From Chitinophagaceae bacterium UBA3961 (lineage in GTDB: Bacteria > Bacteroidota > Bacteroidia > Chitinophagales > Chitinophagaceae), in assembly GCA_002385265.1 (NCBI GenBank), contig DGDD01000057.1, positions 1 to 28,655 on the forward strand: DNA of 28,655 bases, read 5' to 3'. Below, piece by piece: positions 14,849 through 22,726 of this stretch. The translations under genes and the position numbers were made by a program. The notes beneath the pieces were generated by a model that saw nothing but the letters and a program-made list of their open reading frames with translations, searched no databases and had not been told where the DNA came from. Position 1 is the stretch's first letter, and each line of letters begins with the position of its first letter.

Positions 14849-15832
14849 ATGGCTAACAAAGTAACTAAAATTGGTATTCTTACTTCAGGAGGTGATGCAC
14901 CGGGTATGAATGCCGCCATTCGAGCAGCCGTTCGTACCGGTATATATCATGGATTGGAAGTATTCGGCATAATGCGTGGATACAGTGGGATGTTAGACGA
15001 CGATATCATTCCTATGCATTCAAGAAGCGTGGCGAATATTATTCAACGCGGTGGAACCATTCTAAAAACAGCTCGCTGTAAAGAATTCTATGAACCCGAA
15101 GGACGTAAAATTGCTTATGCTAATTTAAAGAAGCACGGGATTGACGGGTTGGTGATCATTGGTGGAGATGGGTCTTTTAGAGGAGCAGATAAGTTTAGTA
15201 GAGAATACGATATTCCTTGTATCGGTTTGCCCGGTACGATTGATAAAGACATTGCAGGCACCGACTTTACCATTGGTTTCGACACTGCAGTAAACACAGC
15301 AGTTGAAGCCATCGATAAAATCAGAGATACAGCAGATGCACATGATCGCCTTTTCATTATTGAAGTAATGGGACGTGATGCAGGTTATATTGCACTCCAC
15401 AGTGGCATTGCCACCGGAGCTGAGAACATTTTGATACCGGAACGAAAAACCGATATTGATGAACTCATTGGTTCCCTTCTTGAAAAAGAAAAAAGAAAGA
15501 AATTAGTAAATCTTGTAGTAGTAGCTGAAGGAGATGGATTTGGCGGCGCTGATGAAGTTGCCAAAGTAGTAAAAGAGCGAATTCCACAAGCAGATACCCG
15601 TGTGTGTATTTTGGGACATATTCAAAGAGGAGGTTCTCCTTCTTGCTTGGATCGATTGATTGCCAGCAGAATGGGATACCATGCCGTTGAATGCTTGATT
15701 GAAGGTAAACACAACATGATGGTTGGTATTGTAAATAACAAAATGCATTACACACCACTTGAAAAAGCAGTAAAAGCAAAACAAAAAATTAGCGACGATT
15801 GGATCAAAATTGTAAAGATCCTGGCTTCCTAA
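14849..15832 (+). CDS. pfkA: ATP-dependent 6-phosphofructokinase
   Basis: A 327-residue cytoplasmic enzyme that phosphorylates fructose 6-phosphate to fructose 1,6-bisphosphate, the committed step of glycolysis. Visible motifs: TSGGDAPGMNAAIR (12-25), IIGGDGSFRGA (103-113), LPGTIDKDIAGTDFTIGFDTA (about 127-147, catalytic D132), VEVMGRDAGY-type segment (here IEVMGRDAGYIAL) and the C-terminal LGHIQRGGSPSCLDR. The glycine after GGD and PGTID rather than PKTID mark ATP, not pyrophosphate, as donor. The usual TIDND is TIDKD here, a neutral-looking change next to the catalytic aspartate. Length matches bacterial PfkA. The pyruvate kinase gene follows after 21 nt, so the two glycolytic control steps are co-transcribed. 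Confidence 0.96.
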   Translation: MANKVTKIGILTSGGDAPGMNAAIRAAVRTGIYHGLEVFGIMRGYSGMLDDDIIPMHSRSVANIIQRGGTILKTARCKEFYEPEGRKIAYANLKKHGIDGLVIIGGDGSFRGADKFSREYDIPCIGLPGTIDKDIAGTDFTIGFDTAVNTAVEAIDKIRDTADAHDRLFIIEVMGRDAGYIALHSGIATGAENILIPERKTDIDELIGSLLEKEKRKKLVNLVVVAEGDGFGGADEVAKVVKERIPQADTRVCILGHIQRGGSPSCLDRLIASRMGYHAVECLIEGKHNMMVGIVNNKMHYTPLEKAVKAKQKISDDWIKIVKILAS

Positions 15833-15853
15833 TACACTTAAACGAATACCACT

Positions 15854-17347
15854 ATGGCAAAAGACCTGAATAAGTACTTGCATCATGACATGAACAAAGC
15901 TGCAGGTATCGAACACAGTACCCACAGAACAAAGATTGTAGCCACTGTTGGACCTGCTTGCGACACATATGAGAAACTATTGGAACTGGTTAAAGCCGGT
16001 GTAAATATTTTCCGTTTGAATTTCTCGCACGGTACACACGAAGACAAAGCGAAGATCATTGAATTAATTCGCAAAATAAACAAAACAGAACCTTACAACA
16101 TTGCCATCCTTGCCGATTTACAGGGACCCAAATTACGTGTAGGCGAAATTGAAAATGGCAAAATCATCATCGAACCCGGAGAGATTCTCACGTTCACTTC
16201 TACTGAAAAAGTAGTGGGCAACAAAGAGAAAATTTATGTCTCCTACCCTAACCTACATCACGATGTGGAAATTGGAAATAAGATTTTGATCGATGATGGA
16301 AAGTTAGAAGTAGTGGTAGTGGACATCAAGGAAAACGGCGATGTAAAAGTAAAAGTCACCTATGGTGGTGCATTGACTCCTAAAAAAGGTGTTAACCTTC
16401 CTGATACAAAAATTTCGCTTCCGGCCCTTACAGAAAAAGATTTGACTGATCTAGACTTTATCATTGGTCAGCAAGTAGATTGGATCGCTCTTTCCTTCGT
16501 TAGAAAGGCGGAAGATATTATTGACTTGAAAAGAAGAATCAAAGAAGCCAATTGCAAGAGCAAGGTGATTGCAAAAATTGAAATGCCTTCAGCTTTGGTT
16601 GACTTGAGAAACATTGTAGTTGAATCTGATGGTGTGATGGTTGCTCGTGGTGATTTGGGAGTTGAATTACCGGTAGAAAAAGTACCGATGGCACAACGCG
16701 ATATTATCCGCAAATGTATCCATCGTGCGAAGCCTGTAATTGTGGCTACTCAAATGATGGAGAGCATGATTGACCGTGTAAAGCCTAACAGAAGTGAAAT
16801 TACCGACGTTGCGAATGCGGTTTTGGAAGGTGCGGATGCGGTGATGTTAAGTGGTGAAACTGCAACCGGTAATCATCCGGCATTAGTGGTTGAAACCATG
16901 CGTAAAATCATTTTGGAAGTAGAAAGAACAGAATACAGATACGATCGCGAAGAAGACTTGATGCCTCAACCACACTCTCCTTCTTTTGTAAGCGATGCTA
17001 TTTGCTACAATGCTTGTAAACTGTCTTATGATACAAAAGCGAATGCCTTAATTGGAATGACGCAAAGCGGTTATACAGGGTTTATGTTGAGTAGCTACCG
17101 CCCTCGTTGTCCACTTTACATCTTCACCAAAGAACGTTCATTGGTAAACCAATTAAGCTTAAGTTGGGGTGTACGTGCGTTTTTCTATGATGAAGAGGAG
17201 AGCTTGGATGCCATCATTGAAGATCAAATCGACATTTTGAAAGAAAGAGGATTTATTCAATCGGGAGATATCGTAGTTAATACAGGTAGCACACCGGTTT
17301 CTGATCACTTACCAACCAACGTGATAAAAATTACGAAAGTAGGATAA
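15854..17347 (+). CDS. pyk: Pyruvate kinase (predicted potassium-independent type)
   Basis: A 497-residue enzyme that transfers phosphate from phosphoenolpyruvate to ADP. Motifs in order: KIVATVGPAC (27-36), NIFRLNFSHG (51-60), ILADLQGPKLRVGEI (85-99), the B-domain (about 100-190), KIEMPSALVDLRNIV with VARGDLGVELP (active site), ATQMMESMI, EITDVANAVLEGADAVMLSGETATG, and a C-terminal domain ending in NTGSTP. L89, Q90, K93 and V96 in LQGPKLRV replace the T, K, E and T of potassium-dependent enzymes, matching the potassium-independent class. ATG 15854 gives a usual N-terminus, slightly extended before HSTHRTKIV. It is second in the pfkA-pyk operon; a 21-bp hairpin lies 23 nt after its stop. Confidence 0.96.
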   Translation: MAKDLNKYLHHDMNKAAGIEHSTHRTKIVATVGPACDTYEKLLELVKAGVNIFRLNFSHGTHEDKAKIIELIRKINKTEPYNIAILADLQGPKLRVGEIENGKIIIEPGEILTFTSTEKVVGNKEKIYVSYPNLHHDVEIGNKILIDDGKLEVVVVDIKENGDVKVKVTYGGALTPKKGVNLPDTKISLPALTEKDLTDLDFIIGQQVDWIALSFVRKAEDIIDLKRRIKEANCKSKVIAKIEMPSALVDLRNIVVESDGVMVARGDLGVELPVEKVPMAQRDIIRKCIHRAKPVIVATQMMESMIDRVKPNRSEITDVANAVLEGADAVMLSGETATGNHPALVVETMRKIILEVERTEYRYDREEDLMPQPHSPSFVSDAICYNACKLSYDTKANALIGMTQSGYTGFMLSSYRPRCPLYIFTKERSLVNQLSLSWGVRAFFYDEEESLDAIIEDQIDILKERGFIQSGDIVVNTGSTPVSDHLPTNVIKITKVG

Positions 17348-17353
17348 GAACAG

Positions 17354-17374
17354 AATTAAGAATTAAGAATTATA
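17354..17374 (+). repeat. AATTAAG heptad repeat after the pyruvate kinase stop codon
   Basis: Three 7-nt units, AATTAAG, AATTAAG, AATTATA, beginning 6 nt after the stop codon and running into the following hairpin. Same sense orientation as the two copies near 8.1 and 8.57 kb. Confidence 0.8.
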
Positions 17375-17419
17375 AAAGAGAAAGGGTTTGTTATCAAAAC
17401 AAACCCTTTCTCTTTTATA
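17371..17419. terminator. 21-bp perfect hairpin, bidirectional terminator of pyk and the convergent hydrolase gene
   Basis: Bases 17371-17391 are exactly complementary to 17399-17419, with a 7-nt loop (17392-17398). The stem is AT-rich at its base and has GGGTTTGT/ACAAACCC near the loop, so each strand presents a T-rich 3' arm (CTCTTTTATA). It sits between two stop codons, 23 and 14 nt away. Confidence 0.85.
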
Positions 17420-17433
17420 CAAGTTTGAAAACA

Positions 17434-18456
17434 CTATTTTAGTGGAGCTCCTTGGTCTACATTTTTGATAAATTGAATCAACCCTTTGAAATAGGTTTGT
17501 TGATCATCCCACATACTGCAGTGGCTGCCTTTTGGGCAGTATAAATAAGCGCCGTTTTTCACTTGTGTACTCATCCATTTCATGTGCTCCGGATCCATGG
17601 TATCGAATTGGCCGCCAATGGTGAGTGTTGGGATGGTAATTTTGGGAAGGTCTGCTTTTCGATCCCAAGCGGCAAGGCGACCGGCGACTCCAAATTCAGA
17701 GGGCCCTTGCATGAGCGTATATATTTCGCTGTTCAAATGCTTGAATGCTCTATTGATGGGCTCGGGCCATTCCGCCAATCGGCAAACATGTTGTTTGTAA
17801 AAATTGGGCATCAATAGTTCAAAGTAACGAGGATTGGCGAAATCACCCTTGGCCTCGAGATCACGAATCTCTTTTAATACAGCTGTATCCATTTGTTTGG
17901 CCAGTACATTCACTGCATAGGCGCCATAATCGGGGCAACTGCTCATCATATTGGAAATAATCAGCCCTTTCATATGTTGCTGGTATTTTAACGCGTATTC
18001 CAGCGCTAAAATTCCGCCCCAGGAGTGTCCAAGGAGGTAAAAGTTAGAACTATCTATATTAAGCGCTTGACGCACTTGTTCAACTTCTTCTACAAAGCGG
18101 GGAATGGTCCAAAGCGAACTGTCTTTGGGTTGATCTGAGTAATAACTCCCCAATTGATCGTATTCATAAAATTCAAACCCTTGATTAGGGAAGAAACTTT
18201 CGAAACATTCAAAAAATTCATGGGTGCCTGCGGGTCCGCCATGTAGGAGTAGCACTTTAATTGTTGGATTGTTTCCGAATTTTTTCGTCCAAACATTAAA
18301 CTTACCAACCGGGGTATTGATTGGAATCATTTTAATGCCACCGGTTTGCACGGTAGTGTCTGAACTTGAACTCGATTTCACAGAATTTGTTGATGGTTCG
18401 CCACAAGATAAACAACTCATAATCAGCAGGCTAATTGCCAGATAAACGAATCTCAT
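17434..18456 (-). CDS. Alpha/beta hydrolase lipoprotein, proline iminopeptidase-like (S33)
   Basis: A 340-residue alpha/beta hydrolase. The N-terminus is a lipoprotein signal (hydrophobic segment followed by IMSC at 15 or LSC at 18 as the lipidated cysteine), then a serine-rich linker. The catalytic domain shows LLLHGGPAG (oxyanion HGG near 72-74), YEYDQLGSYYSDQP, the nucleophile elbow LLGHSWGG (S145), the acid in GGQFDTMDP and the base in KGSHCSMWDD. HGGPAG plus YDQLG-x-x-x-S is characteristic of prolyl iminopeptidase-family hydrolases, which cut N-terminal proline from peptides; other amide or ester substrates are possible. It is probably periplasmic-facing and anchored. The gene is convergent with pyk across the shared hairpin. 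Confidence 0.88.
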   Translation of the reverse strand: MRFVYLAISLLIMSCLSCGEPSTNSVKSSSSSDTTVQTGGIKMIPINTPVGKFNVWTKKFGNNPTIKVLLLHGGPAGTHEFFECFESFFPNQGFEFYEYDQLGSYYSDQPKDSSLWTIPRFVEEVEQVRQALNIDSSNFYLLGHSWGGILALEYALKYQQHMKGLIISNMMSSCPDYGAYAVNVLAKQMDTAVLKEIRDLEAKGDFANPRYFELLMPNFYKQHVCRLAEWPEPINRAFKHLNSEIYTLMQGPSEFGVAGRLAAWDRKADLPKITIPTLTIGGQFDTMDPEHMKWMSTQVKNGAYLYCPKGSHCSMWDDQQTYFKGLIQFIKNVDQGAPLK

Positions 18457-18773
18457 AGTTTAGTATTTATGGTAGTTGGGTAAATAGCGTTGAAATTAAA
18501 GATATTTGAACGGGCTCGATCCGTTTTTGTTCAAAATTTAGTATTTTTAGTGAAACTAACTGTGGAATCTTCTGCCGCATTCCTTGCTGTGTGCATTGGA
18601 ATGTGCTTAAAGTAATATCTCCTCCGCTAGTTTTCTGCAACACCACATCAACCTATTATTTCAAGAATCCAACTTGTGTGGTTGAAATTTAATATCCTAC
18701 AATTGAACGAACATAGGTACTCGTTCGGAACCAGTGATTTTCAACGTGTGACTAAAACAAACAAAAAACTGTT
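18457..18773. other. 317-nt divergent intergenic region with an inverted repeat
   Basis: Lies between the proline-iminopeptidase-like gene and the subtilase gene. No ORF with an ATG and no full TAnnTTTG box was found. It holds GAACGA (18705-18710) and TCGTTC (18721-18726), an inverted repeat with 10-nt spacer about 50 nt before the subtilase ATG. The left arm overlaps AACGAACA (18706-18713), the reverse complement of the TGTTCGTT core found upstream of arginase and pfkA. Confidence 0.4.
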
Positions 18774-21700
18774 ATGAGAAAAATTTTACTGTCCCTTCTC
18801 CTTTTAATGATGGTAGTAGTTGGTTTTGGCCAAGAACCAGCCAAGCTTATCAAAGGGCCAAGACCGACGATTAATTTAGATGCTGTTCCTGCATCCGCCA
18901 TGGAAAAAGGACGCATTTCAATTAAGTTCAAAGGTTCGGTTGAATCGTTGTTAAAGGCAGCGCCTTCAAAAGGATCGGATGGCTTTATCCGTTTCAACAT
19001 TCCTTCAATTGATGCACTTAATATTCAATTCAAGGTAACAGAATCGAAGCAATTATTTTCAACAGTATTAAACGATAAACAATTTGATGCTCGTCACAAA
19101 GAGTGGGGTTTTCATTTGTGGTATACACTTGAATTTGATCAATCAGTTGACATCAAGCGTATCGTAAAAGAATATGCGAAATTGAGCAATTTAATTGAGA
19201 TCTCTGAACCGGTTTATAGCATCACCCGTTACAAAGCAGTAAAAGAGTTTCCTAAAACCACCAATAAGTTATTCAAAGGAGAGAAGGTATTGTTGACTCC
19301 GAACGATCCTCGCTACAATGAACAATGGCATTACAACAATACCGGCCAACAAGGTGGTACTGCTGGAAAAGACATTAAGTTACCGGGAGCTTGGGATATT
19401 GTAACAGGTAACCCCAATATCATCATTGGTATCATTGATGGAGGTATCGACGTTACTCACCCTGATTTAGCAGGCAATATGTGGCCTACCAATGGATACA
19501 ATTTCGTAAATAACAGTACTACCATTGATGCAGACGAACACGGTTCACATGTGGCCGGAACAGTAGCAGCAGTTAATAATAACAATATTGGCGTTAGCGG
19601 TGTTGCCGGCGGTAATGGTGCCGCTAACAGTGGGGTGAAGTTAATGTCACTCGAAGTATTTGGACCTACCTCTACTGCCGCCGACTTTGGCGCGCCATTT
19701 ATTTGGTCGGCCGACAGAGGCGCCATGATTGCTCAAAACAGTTGGGGTTATACGCAAGCCGGCGTTTACCAACAATCCGTTTTAGATGGTATTGATTATT
19801 TTATCGCCAATGGTGGTGGAACAGCAATGAAAGGTGGTATCGTAATCTTCGCTGCCGGTAACTCCAACAGCGAATTATTGTGGTATCCTGCTGTATATGA
19901 TCCGGTATTGTCTGTAGCAGCTACCAATAATAGAGACGTTCGTTCTTACTACTCTAACTATGGTACATGGGTTGATATTTCTGCACCGGGTGGCGAACAA
20001 AGTTTTGCGAACGATCCAAAAGGAGTATTGAGCACCACTGCTCAATCAATCAACGGTGGTTATGAATTTTTACAAGGTACTTCAATGGCTTGCCCGCACG
20101 TATCTGGAGTAGCTTCTTTGATCGTATCAAGAGCGCCGGGCCGCCTATCTGCAAACGATGTTCGTTCTATTCTACTGACAACCGCAGATAATCACTATCC
20201 TGATAACGCTCCCACCATGGCCGGGAAGTTAGGAACGGGCAGAGTAAATGCTTTTAAAGCAGCTCAATTAGCTGACCAAATTGCTACAGGTCCTCTAGTA
20301 GACCCTGCTACGAATTATAGCTTAACACTTACTTGTCCGAATGTAGTGAATGCTTGGACGAAGAACGTTGCAGGAAACGATGTAATGATTGCATACAGCA
20401 CTACCGGTAATTTTGGTATTCCTTCCGGTGCTTATAATGTAGGCGATGCCATTTCAGGTGGGGGTACTGTAATATACAAAGGAAGCGCTACCACTTTCAA
20501 TCATCCTATTCCTGTGGATTCTGCAACCATCACTTATAAAATTTGGAGTGTAAACGCAACGAATAATTACTCAGCCGGTATTGTAAAAACTATTAAAACT
20601 CCGTTCTCTGTAAGAAATTTTGCAGGGGCTGCAGTGGGTTCGAATATCAATTTAAGTTGGACGCGCTTCTGTAATACAGCGAGTGAAGTAATTGTAGCTA
20701 CCAATAACTCGAATACGTTTGGAACACCAAGCGGCAATCTTGTTGCCGGAAACGCAATTACCGGTGGAGGCACAGTTATTTACAGAGGTACTGCCGCGAA
20801 CTTTGTTCATACCACTCCTATTAATGGTACAAACTACTACAGGATTTGGAGCGCTAATGGTACATTGTATTCTTCAGTTGCTCTAAGCGCAACCGTGTGT
20901 TTCGGAAGTATTCCCGGACCGGTTGTAGAAGGATTTGAGTCTACCACTTTTGCACCAACCGGTTGGCAACTCATCAATCCAAACACTGGTTCAATTACTT
21001 GGGAGCGCACTACCGCTGCTAATAATGGAGGAGCTGCATCTGCAAGAATTCGATTCTATGATTATAGTAATTCAAATCATAACGACTGGTTATTGTCACC
21101 GGCCGTAACTGCAACCAATGCTGATAGTATCATTCTTTCATTCGATAGAGCTTACAGACCGTATAGCACCAGTGCTACATTTGCTGATAGTTTGGATGTA
21201 ATGATCTCTACAGATTGCGGTACAACTTTTACAAGTATTTGGAAAGCCGGTGGTGTAGGATTAGCATCAACTACGGGAACCACCACATCAGCATTTACTC
21301 CAACTGCAGCACAATGGGCTAATTTAAGATTTGACGTGAAGTCTGTAGTAGGTAATGCTCCAAGTTTCTTAGTTGCATTCCGTGCAGTTAATAAATTCGG
21401 AAATAACTTATACCTCGACAATATCAATATTTACACAGTTGAAAATGGCCGTAGAGATGCGAGAGTAAGTCAAATTATTGACCCTGCAGGAAAGCTCTGC
21501 GTTCGTTCATTAACTCCAAGAGTTCAAATTACCAATTTGGGTAAAGACACTTTGAAGACCGTTAAAGTGATGTACCGTTTCGTTTCTGCTGCTGCAAACG
21601 TGCTCGATTCTGTTACTTTTAATGGAAGCTTACCAATTGGTAGTTCTGCAACTGTAACATTAAAGGCAACAACACTGGCTGCAGGTGGTGCTTATCAATT

Positions 21701-22625
21701 GACTGTGTATACAAAAGATCCAAATGGATTGAATGATCAAGTACCAAGTAATGATACTGCGAAATTGGCACTCACAGTTTTTGATCCGCAACCGGATCCT
21801 GTGAAGGAAAGTTTTGAACAAGGAACCTTCCCTCCTGCTAACTGGTATGTTCAATCAAGCGGTAGCGCTTATACATGGGAACGAACAAACCGCGGATCAT
21901 CTGATAAATCTGCTGCAGCTTGGATCAGAAACTACCGCTTCAATAGTGGTAATAAGAAGGATGATCTGTATTCTCCTTTGGTTCAAATTGGAAGTCCGGA
22001 CAGTGTTTACTTGAGCTTTGATGTATCGCATGCTACAGCCCGCTTCCCAGGAAGTACCGGTGTTCCTTTAGATACCTTAGAAGTATTGTTAACAACTGAT
22101 TGCGGAGCAACCTTCCGTTCGATCTACAAGAAATTTGGTGAAGACCTTACTACTGTGGATCCGAATTTCCCATTAACTTTTGCAGCTTCCGACACCGTTG
22201 GCTTTGTACCTAGTTCGCCGCTATTGTGGAGAAAAGAGTTTATTGATGTAACTCGATATGTAACAGCGAATGGTAAATTCCAATTCATTTTCAGAAACAC
22301 TTCAAATAAAGGAAACAATACGTTGCTCGATAACGTGAATATCAGTACAGTTACATTGCCTGCTTTGTTAAAAGCAAAAGGTTATATGATTGCGCCGAAT
22401 CCATTTGAAGGTTCATTCGCGATTCGACATGTGATTCCTCCAACGAACTTGAAAGGAATCCAGGTTATGAACTCTGCCGGTCAAGTTATTGTTGCTCGAC
22501 AATTCAATGGTAATGCAGCTAGCTATATTCAAGTAGACTTGAGTAAATACGCAAGTGGTGCCTACCAAGTTAAATTGATCTATGACAACAAGGTGGTAAC
22601 AGAACGCGTAATTAAAAGAAAATAA
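18774..22625 (+). CDS. Secreted S8 serine peptidase (subtilase) with T9SS type A sorting domain
   Basis: A 1283-residue extracellular or cell-surface protease. Order: signal peptide 1-20; inhibitor-like propeptide to about 170; subtilase domain about 176-500 with catalytic D222 (IIDGGIDVTHPDL), H256 (DEHGSHVAGT), N363 (FAAGNS, oxyanion) and S437 (GTSMACPHVSG). Two similar ~95-residue beta domains follow (about 511-610 and 611-708; each has a GGGTVIY(K/R)G and a K/R-IWS motif). Then two jelly-roll, choice-of-anchor-J-type modules (718-890 and 1009-1200, each starting with an ES/FE and WERT), separated by a CARDB-like domain (893-1003). The C-terminal T9SS domain (about 1205-1283) starts near MIAPNPFEGSF and ends VVTERVIKRK. 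It would be exported by Sec, then across the outer membrane by type IX secretion. A terminator follows. It is intact. Confidence 0.94.
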   Translation: MRKILLSLLLLMMVVVGFGQEPAKLIKGPRPTINLDAVPASAMEKGRISIKFKGSVESLLKAAPSKGSDGFIRFNIPSIDALNIQFKVTESKQLFSTVLNDKQFDARHKEWGFHLWYTLEFDQSVDIKRIVKEYAKLSNLIEISEPVYSITRYKAVKEFPKTTNKLFKGEKVLLTPNDPRYNEQWHYNNTGQQGGTAGKDIKLPGAWDIVTGNPNIIIGIIDGGIDVTHPDLAGNMWPTNGYNFVNNSTTIDADEHGSHVAGTVAAVNNNNIGVSGVAGGNGAANSGVKLMSLEVFGPTSTAADFGAPFIWSADRGAMIAQNSWGYTQAGVYQQSVLDGIDYFIANGGGTAMKGGIVIFAAGNSNSELLWYPAVYDPVLSVAATNNRDVRSYYSNYGTWVDISAPGGEQSFANDPKGVLSTTAQSINGGYEFLQGTSMACPHVSGVASLIVSRAPGRLSANDVRSILLTTADNHYPDNAPTMAGKLGTGRVNAFKAAQLADQIATGPLVDPATNYSLTLTCPNVVNAWTKNVAGNDVMIAYSTTGNFGIPSGAYNVGDAISGGGTVIYKGSATTFNHPIPVDSATITYKIWSVNATNNYSAGIVKTIKTPFSVRNFAGAAVGSNINLSWTRFCNTASEVIVATNNSNTFGTPSGNLVAGNAITGGGTVIYRGTAANFVHTTPINGTNYYRIWSANGTLYSSVALSATVCFGSIPGPVVEGFESTTFAPTGWQLINPNTGSITWERTTAANNGGAASARIRFYDYSNSNHNDWLLSPAVTATNADSIILSFDRAYRPYSTSATFADSLDVMISTDCGTTFTSIWKAGGVGLASTTGTTTSAFTPTAAQWANLRFDVKSVVGNAPSFLVAFRAVNKFGNNLYLDNINIYTVENGRRDARVSQIIDPAGKLCVRSLTPRVQITNLGKDTLKTVKVMYRFVSAAANVLDSVTFNGSLPIGSSATVTLKATTLAAGGAYQLTVYTKDPNGLNDQVPSNDTAKLALTVFDPQPDPVKESFEQGTFPPANWYVQSSGSAYTWERTNRGSSDKSAAAWIRNYRFNSGNKKDDLYSPLVQIGSPDSVYLSFDVSHATARFPGSTGVPLDTLEVLLTTDCGATFRSIYKKFGEDLTTVDPNFPLTFAASDTVGFVPSSPLLWRKEFIDVTRYVTANGKFQFIFRNTSNKGNNTLLDNVNISTVTLPALLKAKGYMIAPNPFEGSFAIRHVIPPTNLKGIQVMNSAGQVIVARQFNGNAASYIQVDLSKYASGAYQVKLIYDNKVVTERVIKRK

Positions 22626-22645
22626 GTAAATCTTACCTTCTACAT

Positions 22646-22676
22646 AAAACCGCTTCAATTCTTGAAGCGGTTTTTT
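22646..22676 (+). terminator. Rho-independent terminator of the subtilase gene
   Basis: AAAACCGCTTCAA (22646-22658) pairs perfectly with TTGAAGCGGTTTT (22662-22674) around a 3-nt loop, 13 bp, followed by further T to 22676. Confidence 0.9.
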
Positions 22677-22683
22677 ATTTTAG

Positions 22684-22710
22684 TGAACAGATTCTCTTAT
22701 CAACTGTTCA
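22684..22710. promoter_or_regulatory. TGAACAG/CTGTTCA inverted repeat upstream of the amidase
   Basis: TGAACAG (22684-22690) and CTGTTCA (22704-22710), 13-nt spacer, end 16 nt before ATG 22727. The right arm is part of CAACTGTTCATT, a box recurring in this window. No TAnnTTTG box was found for this gene, so this could be the regulatory site or an alternative promoter region. Confidence 0.35.
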
Positions 22711-22726
22711 TTTAAAAATACTACTT

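Noticed and set aside
18476..18613. A ~42-codon reading frame in the gap before the subtilase
   Set aside because: It starts only with TTG/GTG, has no promoter box and shows no family features.
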